Origin: a virus
Virus record (IMG/VR): IMGVR_UViG_3300043436_000406
Span: 1 to 29,829 of that record
Direction: 5' to 3' (one strand)
DNA: 29,829 nt
A program made the translations under genes and the position numbers. The notes below the pieces were generated by a model. The model worked only from the letters and a program-made list of their open reading frames with translations. It was not told where the DNA came from and made no database searches. Below are positions 15,880 to 23,642 of the stretch, one piece after another (positions within the stretch are counted from its first letter, which is position 1; every line of letters starts with the position of its first letter).

Positions 15880-18282
15880 TTACATAAGACCTAAGTCAAA
15901 TTCTGCAGCACCTGTGTTTTCAAAATCCTTTGGCAATGTATTGTTCTTTCTTTGCTCAATTAATTCTGATTGTTGTGTTGCTTGTATTTTTGTTCTTTGA
16001 TCTTTTCTATCTTCCATTTGATTTAATTTAGTATTAGCAATATCCATTTGCATTTTTGCTAACTCTAAATCATATTGGAATTGTTCTGCTAAAAGTTGTT
16101 TTTTAATTTCTAACTCTTGCATCATTCTTTGTATCTCGAATTGAGATTTTGATTGTAGCACTTGTATTTCTGTTTGAGCTATAGCTTCTCTCTTTTGAAC
16201 TTCAGCCATTGCTGCTGCTTCAGAAGCTTGAGCTTGAGCTTCACCTTGTGCTCTTATCATTTCTTGTTGATTAGCTTGATCTCTTTCTTGTTTCTTCTTT
16301 TTCTTAAACTTCAATGCTTGATTTGCTAACCCTATATTATTTATTTGGTTTAAATCAATAACATCTTCTAAGTCAATATTACCTGATTGTAACGCTATCT
16401 GTACGTTTCTTTCAAAAGCTGCTTTTTCTTCTTCTTCCGGTTCTAATTCAAGGAATATACCAAAGTCATGTAAATTTAGATTTTCAATTTCTTTTAAAGT
16501 CTCTACATTAAATAAAGATATACTTTCTATTAATGATTGTTTTGTTAATGGGAAATTAAGCGAATCTCCAATTCTTAAAGAAATATTTTCGCAAGTTCTT
16601 AATGTTAAATATAAACTTGCATCTTTTATATGTCTTGTTGCTGTGTTTGAATTTGCAGCAGCCATTTTTTGTAATCCAACTAAAGCATCTTTATCTGGCG
16701 TACTACCATCTCTAGCTTCATTTAATCCGGTAACATCACGGATCATTTGTAAATAGTATTGGTATGTACCTATAAGTGCTTGAATCTTAGCATTACCATT
16801 AGATGTTTGTAATTCCTGAATAGGTACTTTACCTTGGTTAAACCCTCCGTCTTGAGACATAGATCTACCTACAATACTACCTGTTTGGAAATACATATTA
16901 AGAGCTTCTGCTGGATTATAATTGGTGCCATTACCTAAATCAACTTCAGCTAAACCATCTACATCTACGAATACACCATCTGGTACCATTCTAGATAATA
17001 CTTGTTGTAATTTAAGGTGAGTTAATTGGATCATGTCTGCGAAAGTAGTAGTTCTACTTACTAATGATTCAATTCTACCTTTATATATTCTAGGGGCACA
17101 GATAGTATAATTCATCTGTACTTTTGTTGTATCAGCAAATGGGCGAGTCATATTTTCTGATAACTTCCATTCTAGCATTTTTTCATATCCAAGAATTTTA
17201 GCTCCTGTATATAATACTTCAATACTTCTTGATACTCTTTTAAAATTATCATTTTCTGGCGGATCAAAACTATCGTCTTTTTCAATAGCTTTTTCTAATC
17301 CCTGCTCAGTTTGTTTTATTTTAAATACTTGGTTTGAATATGTTTTGTATTCAAAATATAATACTTGAACAGTTGTATTATCATTACTTTGTCCAGGATA
17401 GTTACGAATATAATTCATATCTCCTGGGAACTTTTCAATTTCTTTTAAGTCTTCTTCTGACAGATGAGGAAATTGCTTTTTTAATTCTTCTAAACTTATA
17501 GCTTTTACCTCTCCAACATAATATACATCTTCAAAGTTTGGATCTTCTGTATAAGAATATACTAAATTAGCGGGATCAACATAGTCGATAACTATTCCAT
17601 TAGCGGGATTCCATGATGTTTTAGCACATGCAATGCCAATAACTGCTAAATCATAATTAAGTCTTTTAGCAATTAAATCATATTTATTTGTAGCTAAAAC
17701 CTGATTAATAACTTCCTCCTCAGCGATTTCAATTGCAGGCTTATAATCAAGCTGCAATCTCATTTCTAATTCTTCTGTTGATTCTGGTAAGTTTTCAGGA
17801 TCTGTTGTATTATATAGATTAACTCCTAATTTACTTTGTATTTCATCAAGTAATTCACGAGCCATCATATCTCGCATTATACCTGATGCATATTCTGTTT
17901 TGGCTTTTGTAGCTGCAGGGTCTTGAGCATAAGCTCTTACACTATAACTTTTATTAGAAATACCATTAACAACAATATCTACAAATTTAGGTAAAATAGG
18001 AATAGGTTTCCAATCTAAGTTTAAATAAGATAAGTCACCATTAACAGCTAACTCATCTTTATATTTTTGTATAGGTTGTTCACCTCTTGCATAAAGTCTT
18101 AGTCTATGAAAGTTTTGCCAGTTTGATCCAAATCTATCATTTCCAGCTCCACCAACACGATCTCCTCTAAACCATTCATTTTCGATAGCCCTACCTACAA
18201 GTGTTCCATATTCTAATGTTTGCTTCACTTGATCAGGTACTACCTGACTAGGGAAAGAACTATTGCTATTAGTATAAATCAT
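15880..18282 (-). CDS. Portal protein
   Basis: 800 residues, starting 3 bases after the terminase stop. Size and position fit the large portals of crAss-like and marine Bacteroidota phages. The main body (about 1-655) is mixed alpha-beta, with a wing-like part rich in aromatic and acidic residues and TGLNEARDGSTPDKDALVGL near the crown side. From about residue 658 the C-terminus is a long Gln/Ala/Glu coiled coil (KFKKKKKQERDQANQQ, then EIQRMMQELEIKKQLLAEQF), a feature of many such portals that would form a barrel inside the capsid. The portal makes the 12-fold ring through which TerL pumps DNA. I have no family match, only size, order and composition. Confidence 0.75.
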   Translation of the reverse strand: MIYTNSNSSFPSQVVPDQVKQTLEYGTLVGRAIENEWFRGDRVGGAGNDRFGSNWQNFHRLRLYARGEQPIQKYKDELAVNGDLSYLNLDWKPIPILPKFVDIVVNGISNKSYSVRAYAQDPAATKAKTEYASGIMRDMMARELLDEIQSKLGVNLYNTTDPENLPESTEELEMRLQLDYKPAIEIAEEEVINQVLATNKYDLIAKRLNYDLAVIGIACAKTSWNPANGIVIDYVDPANLVYSYTEDPNFEDVYYVGEVKAISLEELKKQFPHLSEEDLKEIEKFPGDMNYIRNYPGQSNDNTTVQVLYFEYKTYSNQVFKIKQTEQGLEKAIEKDDSFDPPENDNFKRVSRSIEVLYTGAKILGYEKMLEWKLSENMTRPFADTTKVQMNYTICAPRIYKGRIESLVSRTTTFADMIQLTHLKLQQVLSRMVPDGVFVDVDGLAEVDLGNGTNYNPAEALNMYFQTGSIVGRSMSQDGGFNQGKVPIQELQTSNGNAKIQALIGTYQYYLQMIRDVTGLNEARDGSTPDKDALVGLQKMAAANSNTATRHIKDASLYLTLRTCENISLRIGDSLNFPLTKQSLIESISLFNVETLKEIENLNLHDFGIFLELEPEEEEKAAFERNVQIALQSGNIDLEDVIDLNQINNIGLANQALKFKKKKKQERDQANQQEMIRAQGEAQAQASEAAAMAEVQKREAIAQTEIQVLQSKSQFEIQRMMQELEIKKQLLAEQFQYDLELAKMQMDIANTKLNQMEDRKDQRTKIQATQQSELIEQRKNNTLPKDFENTGAAEFDLGLM

Positions 18283-18285
18283 TTA

Positions 18286-20505
18286 TTATATTATTTTTGA
18301 AGTATTGCCACTATTATTATATTTCTTAAAATTTAAAGGCACAGACCTTTTATCTGTTTCGTAAACGGGAGAGTACATGTGCCTATTGCATGCCATTATA
18401 GCTAAACCGGAACTAATAGAAGCATCGTGTTTTGTTCTATCATTAATATTAAATCTTGCCCAGTCATTCAATGTTCTTTGAAAATACATATCCCCGTGAT
18501 TGTCTCCTTGAATACCTACATAGTTTTCTATATAAGTTTCAATTGCAGCCGCATGAGCTTGTATAATATCTTGACCAGAGTTTGGTATACCGCCAATTTC
18601 TTTTTCAGTCGGGGATAATTTATTCCAAGTCTTATCGGGCCTATTCATAGAAAAACCTCTATATCCTCTACGTTTAAAATAATACAGTAATCGAGCTTTA
18701 TTATTTTCTGCTAATATAGGCATTCCATAAAACACACAAGCCATTAAAACTTCTTCAAAAAATATTTCGGCTGTCTGAGGCCTAGCTATATATTCTAAAA
18801 AGAAATGGTTTGCAGGAATATTTTCCATTGAAAATTTTGTTAATCCATGCAAGGATCCATTAGATCCCCTTGTATCAACAGTTCCTGATATATCATAACT
18901 ATCACATCCAAAAGCGCCACAATGTTCATTACCAGGATATTTAAACCCATCTTTTATTATTACGCGGTTTTGTAAGTATTTATCCGGAACCCAACTAACT
19001 AAAAATCTGCCATCAGGATTTGGGTAAAATAATACTTTAGAATCTTGTATTCCATTCTCCCATTGAAAACTTCCCCTTGTTATAACATTTGTATTTCGTA
19101 AATCATCATTATAATCAATCTGCTCATATATCTTTGTCAGATTAAATAATGCTTGTTTTGCCTCATCTCTAAATGCGTGTTGTTCTGTTCTTGGAAATTG
19201 TCGATAATATTCATTTAAAGCATCCGAGTTTCCTTTTAAACCTTCAACTTCATTTTGCCAATGCTCAATAACCCCTATCTCAATCCAATTACCGTCAACG
19301 CCTTTTATAGGTTTTTCCGGAGTGTCGAAGACAGGTAAGCCATAAGTATCAATGAATCCCTCGTACGACCATTCCATAGGTATGAACAAACTATATAATC
19401 CTGAAGCAGTCTGTCCATTGCGGTTTCTCTTCGTAATATCGGATTCATAATAAAGTTTTTTAAAGTTTTCACCTCCCTTATCTAAAGCGTTTGATGTTGA
19501 ACCCATCATACACTTACCAATAATTCTTGCTCCTAATCGTAAACAAGTTTTAGTAACTCGCCAGTTGTTTAATATATTGTCTGGACGTTCCCATTTACCA
19601 CTCTCGTCATGTACTAATAACTTTAACTTTTCACCATCATAAGAGTTGTCTCCAGTGTTTTTCCAGTCAATAGTTGTATCTAGTCCATCTAATTCTTCTA
19701 ACTTTTCATTAGCATCAAGTTTCTTACGAGTAAGCTTTGATGCTGGTATTCTATATGCTAATTCTGTTTTTGGTCTATCCATACCATCCTGGATAGGTTT
19801 AAAAAAGAATGGGTAATTTATAGATATCGGTACAACTTTGTCTGTAAACATTTTTTTAGCGTCTGCTCCCGACTTAGAAAGTATACCATATCTTGAATCA
19901 CTTGATATGGTCGCTTGATTAACTAATTCTGCAGATGACATAAATGAAAATCCTGAACGTCTATTTTTTAAATAGGCCATACCATAACATCTATTGTCTG
20001 CTTTACAAGCTTCCCAAAATATAAAGAATAATCTATTAGATTCTCTAAAATCTGGTGCACCAATATCTATCTTACTCCATTGCAAGTACATATAATGAGT
20101 ACCCGTTATATAAGTTGGTTTTCCGTTGTTATAAAATGAAAAACCCTCTTCTCTATTTTTAAATTCTTGATCAATATAATCATACCAATTTTCTTTAAAA
20201 GTATCTGGATATTTGTTCCAGTCAAAAACACTTTTTATTTTTGATAATTCTTTTGGTAATGCTATTTGTTCCCAATATTGATCTTGTGGTTTATTAGACC
20301 TTTTATATGCATCCTCTATTAAAGGTAAAGCAATTTTAAGGTTTTGAATTTCATATATTTCACCAATCTTACCTGTCTTACTTATAACAACAACATCATG
20401 TTCGCGGTTATAACCGTATTCCCATTTGTTATGCCTATTCTTTTGCTTTATTACATTCGGCCTAATATGATCTGTAATTTCTCTATATAAAGTTTGTTCG
20501 TACAT
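18286..20505 (-). CDS. terL: Terminase large subunit (DNA packaging ATPase-nuclease)
   Basis: 739 residues. YLKNRRSGFSFMSSAE (178-193) is a deviant Walker A; KLKLLVHDES (293-302) is Walker B with D300 and the catalytic E301; IIGKCMMGSTSN (328-339) fits the coupling motif. FPRTEQHAFRDEA (437-449) matches the 'P-T-x-x-x-A-F' segment seen before the nuclease of TerL proteins. GAFGCDSYD (530-538) supplies D535, the likely first acidic ligand of the RNase H-like nuclease. TerL docks on the portal and drives DNA into the head. The start overlaps the preceding stop by one base (TAATG). A GGAGG lies 8 bases upstream, inside the end of the previous coding region, the only well-placed Shine-Dalgarno-like site noted. 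Confidence 0.88.
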   Translation of the reverse strand: MYEQTLYREITDHIRPNVIKQKNRHNKWEYGYNREHDVVVISKTGKIGEIYEIQNLKIALPLIEDAYKRSNKPQDQYWEQIALPKELSKIKSVFDWNKYPDTFKENWYDYIDQEFKNREEGFSFYNNGKPTYITGTHYMYLQWSKIDIGAPDFRESNRLFFIFWEACKADNRCYGMAYLKNRRSGFSFMSSAELVNQATISSDSRYGILSKSGADAKKMFTDKVVPISINYPFFFKPIQDGMDRPKTELAYRIPASKLTRKKLDANEKLEELDGLDTTIDWKNTGDNSYDGEKLKLLVHDESGKWERPDNILNNWRVTKTCLRLGARIIGKCMMGSTSNALDKGGENFKKLYYESDITKRNRNGQTASGLYSLFIPMEWSYEGFIDTYGLPVFDTPEKPIKGVDGNWIEIGVIEHWQNEVEGLKGNSDALNEYYRQFPRTEQHAFRDEAKQALFNLTKIYEQIDYNDDLRNTNVITRGSFQWENGIQDSKVLFYPNPDGRFLVSWVPDKYLQNRVIIKDGFKYPGNEHCGAFGCDSYDISGTVDTRGSNGSLHGLTKFSMENIPANHFFLEYIARPQTAEIFFEEVLMACVFYGMPILAENNKARLLYYFKRRGYRGFSMNRPDKTWNKLSPTEKEIGGIPNSGQDIIQAHAAAIETYIENYVGIQGDNHGDMYFQRTLNDWARFNINDRTKHDASISSGLAIMACNRHMYSPVYETDKRSVPLNFKKYNNSGNTSKII

Positions 20506-20777
20506 TATTTAGACCTCCCTTCTGCAAAACCTTTAAAAACTTTTGTTTCTGTAGTTTTTTCAGACTCATCTATCATACGCTCCTCTTCTTGTATTCTATT
20601 TAAGATTTCAAGAGCATCGAAGATAGCTAACTTTTTTGTAGCTGCTGCATTCTTTAATCTATCAGCAGATATATCGTCACCACTATCAACAATTTTTTCT
20701 TCAGCTACCTTTATTAATTCCTCAACTGCTTTTTGCCCAGCTCGGATTATATTGAGCTTCGTTTCCTTTATATTCAT
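20505..20777 (-). CDS. Small helical protein, candidate small terminase subunit
   Basis: 90 residues, predicted almost wholly helical: LNIIRAGQKAVEELIKVAEE, then SADRLKNAAATKKLAIFDAL and a charged coil EILNRIQEEERMIDESEK. It overlaps the preceding GroES-like gene by 56 bases and shares one base with terL (TAATG), so its translation is probably coupled to terL. Small terminase subunits often lie directly before terL and are small and helical. No helix-turn-helix signature is certain, so TerS is a position-based guess. A short packaging accessory protein is the alternative. Confidence 0.5.
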   Translation of the reverse strand: MNIKETKLNIIRAGQKAVEELIKVAEEKIVDSGDDISADRLKNAAATKKLAIFDALEILNRIQEEERMIDESEKTTETKVFKGFAEGRSK

Positions 20778-21333
20778 ATTTAATTACAATATCATTAGAT
20801 TTCATACAATATAATCTCTGGTCGTCTATGATAAACTCAAATTCACCATAAGGTTTATATCCAACTAAGTCGCCAGGAATGATTTTAAGCTTGTTTAAGG
20901 AGTCATTTCCATATTTTAATATTCCAATATGTTTACGCTCTTTGTCTAGCTTAAATTGATCAGTATTCTTTATAGGTTTTACAAAACAACGATCTCCATA
21001 GGATTTCCATTCGCCATCTCTATTATATAAATATATTTGATCCGATGAGCAAAAATACAAATCCTCTTTAAAATATGATCGACTATTCTTTTGTTTACCT
21101 TTAATATCATAAAAGCGTCTAAATACATTATGATGTATTACAACAATATCACCCGGTTTTATGTCTGTTTCAAAAGCCAATGGTACAGAAACAACTTCTG
21201 CTAACTTATTAACTGACTTGAAACTTTCTATCTTGGTGTTTAATATTAATTGATTCCCATCAACATCAATGCTGTTATTGTATCTAGATCCTACCGGTTT
21301 AATTATAAAATCAAATACAGCTGTCATATTCAT
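20722..21333 (-). CDS. Tandem GroES-like (Cpn10-like) protein
   Basis: 203 residues. Domain 1 (about 7-104) follows the GroES plan: start DFIIKPVGSRYNN, a loop segment DGNQLIL at the mobile-loop position, AEVVSVP, then IKPGDIVVIHH and DLYFCSSDQIYLY. Domain 2 (about 116-187) repeats it without the mobile loop: CFVKPIKN, IGILKYG, IIPGDLVGYKP, DDQRLYCMKSNDIVIKYE. PGDIV/PGDLV and the strand 'L-Y-[FC]-x-S-[SN]-D-x-I' align in both copies, as in E. coli GroES VGDIVIF and VLIMSESDILAIV. The start overlaps the preceding stop (TAATG). It is followed by the TerS candidate and terL, so a role in head assembly or folding is plausible. The GroES-like reading is mine by eye; binding to GroEL is unproven. 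Confidence 0.65.
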   Translation of the reverse strand: MNMTAVFDFIIKPVGSRYNNSIDVDGNQLILNTKIESFKSVNKLAEVVSVPLAFETDIKPGDIVVIHHNVFRRFYDIKGKQKNSRSYFKEDLYFCSSDQIYLYNRDGEWKSYGDRCFVKPIKNTDQFKLDKERKHIGILKYGNDSLNKLKIIPGDLVGYKPYGEFEFIIDDQRLYCMKSNDIVIKYEYKGNEAQYNPSWAKSS

Positions 21334-21560
21334 TAGTATTCTAAATCATATTCAACAGATATAGCCATATTGGAATTAAATTTTTTCCATGGCATTACTT
21401 CATCTTCTTTCTTAATATATATATTGTAGGAGTTGTCTTCTTTATCGTGCATAATATGTGATATGCGATGCCCTCCGTAAACCTCTTGGCCTACGGAATA
21501 GTGCATTGCATCATCTTTATAATTAGCCCCTATACTTATTTTTCTAACTACGGAGTCCAT
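21333..21560 (-). CDS. Small protein of unknown function (75 aa)
   Basis: I choose ATG at 21560 (MDSVVRKISIGANYKDD), two bases after the end of the preceding gene, rather than an upstream ATG at 21632 that would lie inside that gene. The 75 residues look like a small beta domain with GQEVYGGHRISHIMHD and a strand NSYNIYIKKEDEVMPWKKF. There is no signal or membrane segment and I do not recognise the family. Its stop overlaps the start of the tandem GroES-like gene. Translation is probably coupled through the whole run 21813-18286. Confidence 0.6.
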   Translation of the reverse strand: MDSVVRKISIGANYKDDAMHYSVGQEVYGGHRISHIMHDKEDNSYNIYIKKEDEVMPWKKFNSNMAISVEYDLEY

Positions 21561-21561
21561 T

Positions 21562-21813
21562 TTAAGCTTCGTTTTGATCTGGCCCAATCTCAGTATATGA
21601 TCCATCAGATAGATCAATATTGATTGCTCCATATTGTTTTTCTAATTCGGCTTTAAACTCTTCAGAACTTCTGTTAACATCTGCAACTTGGTGCAATAAA
21701 GAATGCTTTTGTGTTTCTAATAATCCAATATTAGATAGTAATGTCGCTAAGTCTTTTTGATGCTTAGTAATAGTTTCTAATTGTTCTTTTGTAATTTGTT
21801 TTACTACTTCCAT
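21562..21813 (-). CDS. Small coiled-coil protein (83 aa)
   Basis: Residues 5-63 are a continuous amphipathic helix or coiled coil (ITKEQLETITKHQKDLATLL, ETQKHSLLHQVADVN, FKAELEKQYG), followed by a short beta end (AINIDLSDGSYTEIG). The LLxxIGLLExQKHxLLH pattern is one I have seen in small hypothetical proteins of marine phages; no function is known to me. It could be prefoldin-like or an assembly cofactor, a guess based on shape and on the nearby GroES-like gene. The leader is AATTAAATTAAAT with no Shine-Dalgarno. Confidence 0.6.
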   Translation of the reverse strand: MEVVKQITKEQLETITKHQKDLATLLSNIGLLETQKHSLLHQVADVNRSSEEFKAELEKQYGAINIDLSDGSYTEIGPDQNEA

Positions 21814-21833
21814 TTTATTTAATTTAATTGTGT

Positions 21834-22073
21834 TTATTTTTTTTTAAATAGTTTATTATATAAACTTTCTTTTTTTAATGGCACTTCTAAAACAATGTTA
21901 CCAGGAAAAGTATAATCTCTTCCTGGCTTCATTAGCTTTTTATTACCCAAATTGTCTATACCTAAAACATCAAACTCTACATCTTTCATGGTTATATTAC
22001 CACTCGGTATTATATTGTATGGTTTGTTTTTGTCTTTACTATTTTTTTTATAGCCTGTTTTAGATATATTCAT
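21834..22073 (-). CDS. Small conserved-looking phage protein (79 aa)
   Basis: Basic N-terminus (KTGYKKNSKDKNK), then a beta-rich core IIPSGNITMKDVEFDVLGID, GNKKLMKPGRDYTFPGN and IVLEVP, ending in KKK from an A-rich run. The SGNITM...PVxGxDNxGN...PGxDYxFPG type of small protein recurs in marine Bacteroidota phages as I know them, without assigned role. It may be a small capsid-surface or baseplate piece, not shown. It begins two bases after the preceding 165-residue gene. Confidence 0.6.
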   Translation of the reverse strand: MNISKTGYKKNSKDKNKPYNIIPSGNITMKDVEFDVLGIDNLGNKKLMKPGRDYTFPGNIVLEVPLKKESLYNKLFKKK

Positions 22074-22075
22074 AA

Positions 22076-22573
22076 TTAGTTCTTATACATATTACCTAAT
22101 CCTTGTTGCATTTGGATATCAGCCTGAGTCATGTTCTTTTTATTACCAGAAAAAACGTTGAGCGTGTTGGCTAATTTCGCTCTACTAGACTCAGTATATT
22201 TCTTTTGTCTGTTATACTCTTTAAATAACTTTTCGTTTGGTTTGCCCTCACCCCTGTTTGTTTCCGCCGCTTCTGCTATTACTTTTCCGCTGCCGTCAAG
22301 TATTCTGTCTCTTTGCCCCCGTTTTCCTTGTTCATATACCTTTTCATACTTGTTAGCTGTAAATAAACCTGAAGCTGGATCTGCTGTTAAACCTTCTTTA
22401 GCATACGCATTGTTATCAATATTTTCTTTTGTTTTTTGAGAGGTTCTGGCACCTTTCATTGTTAAATCGGGTCTTTCTTCTTGTTTCATTGGAGAACAAG
22501 TCATTAATGTAGGAGGAATACCTCTACCTGTTTTAGGCATAGCTTGTCTGCCTGGTGTTTGTTTGTAAGCCAT
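22076..22573 (-). CDS. Basic low-complexity virion-associated protein candidate (165 aa)
   Basis: 165 residues, Lys/Arg/Asn/Gln-rich, largely disordered or helical, starting MAYKQTPGRQAMPKTGRGIP. There is no signal, membrane segment or catalytic motif. The leader AACTAAAACAAAAAAAA before ATG closely matches that of the 92-residue beta protein, suggesting similar strong translation. The leader overlaps the stop of the preceding 118-residue gene. A role inside the head (DNA- or scaffold-contacting) fits the charge but is inference. Confidence 0.55.
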   Translation of the reverse strand: MAYKQTPGRQAMPKTGRGIPPTLMTCSPMKQEERPDLTMKGARTSQKTKENIDNNAYAKEGLTADPASGLFTANKYEKVYEQGKRGQRDRILDGSGKVIAEAAETNRGEGKPNEKLFKEYNRQKKYTESSRAKLANTLNVFSGNKKNMTQADIQMQQGLGNMYKN

Positions 22574-22584
22574 TTTTTTTTGTT

Positions 22585-22941
22585 TTAGTTGTTTAATTTT
22601 CTTTTATAAATCATTTGACCGGGAGCATTAGACACGTAGTCAGCTACCATAGTGTTATTATCTACCATTATAAATTTTGCAATGCTATCCCAATTATTTG
22701 GTTCATAAATCATTTCCAAATAAAACGAACCTTTATTAAACTGGTAGCTTAGTGTTTTAAAATAATTTTTTCCTAACTTGGAATATGCTCTTATATATAA
22801 ATCTTTTTTATTTTTAACTTCAAAGTTTAATATAACAGTTTCAGATTCCCATTCTCCGGATAAAAATTCTTTTGTTAATTTTTGAGCATTAATAAATGAA
22901 AAAGACAATAATAATACTAATGTTAATAATAAATTTTTCAT
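22585..22941 (-). CDS. Secreted lipocalin-like protein
   Basis: 118 residues. MKNLLLTLVLLLSFSFINAQ is a textbook Bacteroidota signal peptide with likely signal peptidase I cleavage after A19. The mature part of about 99 residues alternates beta strands (GEWESETVILNFEV, KDLYIRAYSKLG, GSFYLEMIYEP, NTMVADYVSNAPGQMIYKRK) and starts with a G-x-W, like lipocalin or heat-shock-type META folds. There is no lipobox cysteine, so it should be periplasmic or exported. It is unusual among virion genes; periplasmic roles such as superinfection exclusion, host surface change or lysis timing can be imagined. It lies 41 bases after the HExxH protein gene. Confidence 0.6.
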   Translation of the reverse strand: MKNLLLTLVLLLSFSFINAQKLTKEFLSGEWESETVILNFEVKNKKDLYIRAYSKLGKNYFKTLSYQFNKGSFYLEMIYEPNNWDSIAKFIMVDNNTMVADYVSNAPGQMIYKRKLNN

Positions 22942-22982
22942 AATAAATTAAATTAAAGTTATAATATTATTATTACGCAAAT

Positions 22983-23297
22983 TTATTGTTTTTTATAAGC
23001 TTCTATCTCCCATGGGAGGTTTTTAGCCCCTTCATTCATATTAGAACGAGGATATCTTTTTCCTTTCCAATAAACATTTCTTTCGTCATACCCTAAATCG
23101 CCTCTTTTTATTTGATTTATATGCACCATTTCATGTTCAATCGTTTTATTCTTTTTTAGCTCAATTGGAGATACATTTTTATTTATTAATATTGTACCAT
23201 TTGATTGTGCCATTCCCAGAATATTGTCATCCATATCCTTACTATATATTGGTGTATTGTGCATATTGTAAGGAGGGCCCGGCATTTTAAATCCCAT
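22983..23297 (-). CDS. Minimal HExxH zinc metalloprotease-like protein
   Basis: 104 residues. TIEHEMVHINQIKRGD (52-67) contains H55-E56-x-x-H59, the zinc-binding and catalytic set of gluzincin/metzincin-type peptidases. NLPWEIEAYKKQ at the C-terminus gives E97 or E99 as a possible third ligand. The N-terminal 45 residues are Pro/Asn/Ile-rich with strand TILINKNV. The length is far below usual peptidases, so it is a minimal domain; small HExxH proteins of this look occur in marine phages, without known substrate to me. It follows a strong hairpin and precedes the secreted protein. It might process virion or cell-wall proteins. Confidence 0.6.
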   Translation of the reverse strand: MGFKMPGPPYNMHNTPIYSKDMDDNILGMAQSNGTILINKNVSPIELKKNKTIEHEMVHINQIKRGDLGYDERNVYWKGKRYPRSNMNEGAKNLPWEIEAYKKQ

Positions 23298-23319
23298 ATT
23301 TTCTATTTTTTTAAAATTA

Positions 23320-23354
23320 TTATATCCCCTATAGAAAAACTATAAGGGATATAA
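23320..23354 (-). terminator. Strong hairpin after the small beta protein gene
   Basis: A 15-bp stem with loop of five (plus-strand arms 23320-23334 and 23340-23354) fills the 66-base gap. One plus-strand mismatch is a G-U pair on the transcribed minus strand, so the RNA stem is complete. It is followed by AAUAAUUUU, a weak U tract. It probably ends or protects the 3' end of the transcript from the 92-residue gene. Confidence 0.55.
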
Positions 23355-23363
23355 AATAAAATA

Positions 23364-23642
23364 TTAAGCTACTGCAAAAGCCGTACAAGTTACTCCAGCA
23401 GGGAAAGCCACTGGTACATTAACACCACCAGGTACCGCAACAAGAGCCGCATTAATAGCGTCTAGAGCTAAAGTTCCTGTTGAACCAGCTATAGTAAGTG
23501 TAATATTTTCTCCAGGAGTATAAATTACAATTGTTGTTGCAGCTGTAGCAACAAGCGAAATAATTGTATCTGCATTAATTAATTTGTCACCAGCAACATG
23601 GGCAGTTGCACTTGTAACCGGAATAGAAATGAAATTAGCCAT
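23364..23642 (-). CDS. Small beta-rich protein, candidate abundant capsid decoration
   Basis: 92 residues, rich in Ala, Thr, Val and Ile with almost no charge: ISIPVTSATAHVAGDKL, DTIISLVATAATTIVIYTPG, NITLTIAGSTG, and a hydrophobic end. No signal peptide or clear membrane helix is seen; the alternation fits beta strands. The leader AACTAAAACAAAAAC before ATG is very A-rich, is preceded by an 11-base tandem repeat, and a strong hairpin follows the gene. That layout matches the capsid gene and suggests a short, abundant message. A head decoration or minor coat protein is my inference. Identity is otherwise unknown. Confidence 0.55.
   Translation of the reverse strand: MANFISIPVTSATAHVAGDKLINADTIISLVATAATTIVIYTPGENITLTIAGSTGTLALDAINAALVAVPGGVNVPVAFPAGVTCTAFAVA

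Noticed and set aside
20514-20518. GGAGG 8 bases before the terL start as a true Shine-Dalgarno site
   Set aside because: It is part of the last codons (Gly-Arg) of the preceding gene and is the only such site in the window, so it is more likely chance; it is mentioned in the terL entry.
20494-20814. Plus-strand frame of 106 codons over the TerS candidate and the end of the tandem GroES-like gene
   Set aside because: All neighbours run on the minus strand with coupled starts, and the minus frames explain the DNA better.
21561-21632. Upstream ATG that would extend the 75-residue protein by 24 codons
   Set aside because: The extension lies inside the end of the preceding 83-residue gene, while the later ATG sits directly after its stop.
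21836-21850. T-run near 21840 as a terminator
   Set aside because: The run is the Lys codons at the end of the 79-residue gene and no stem precedes it.
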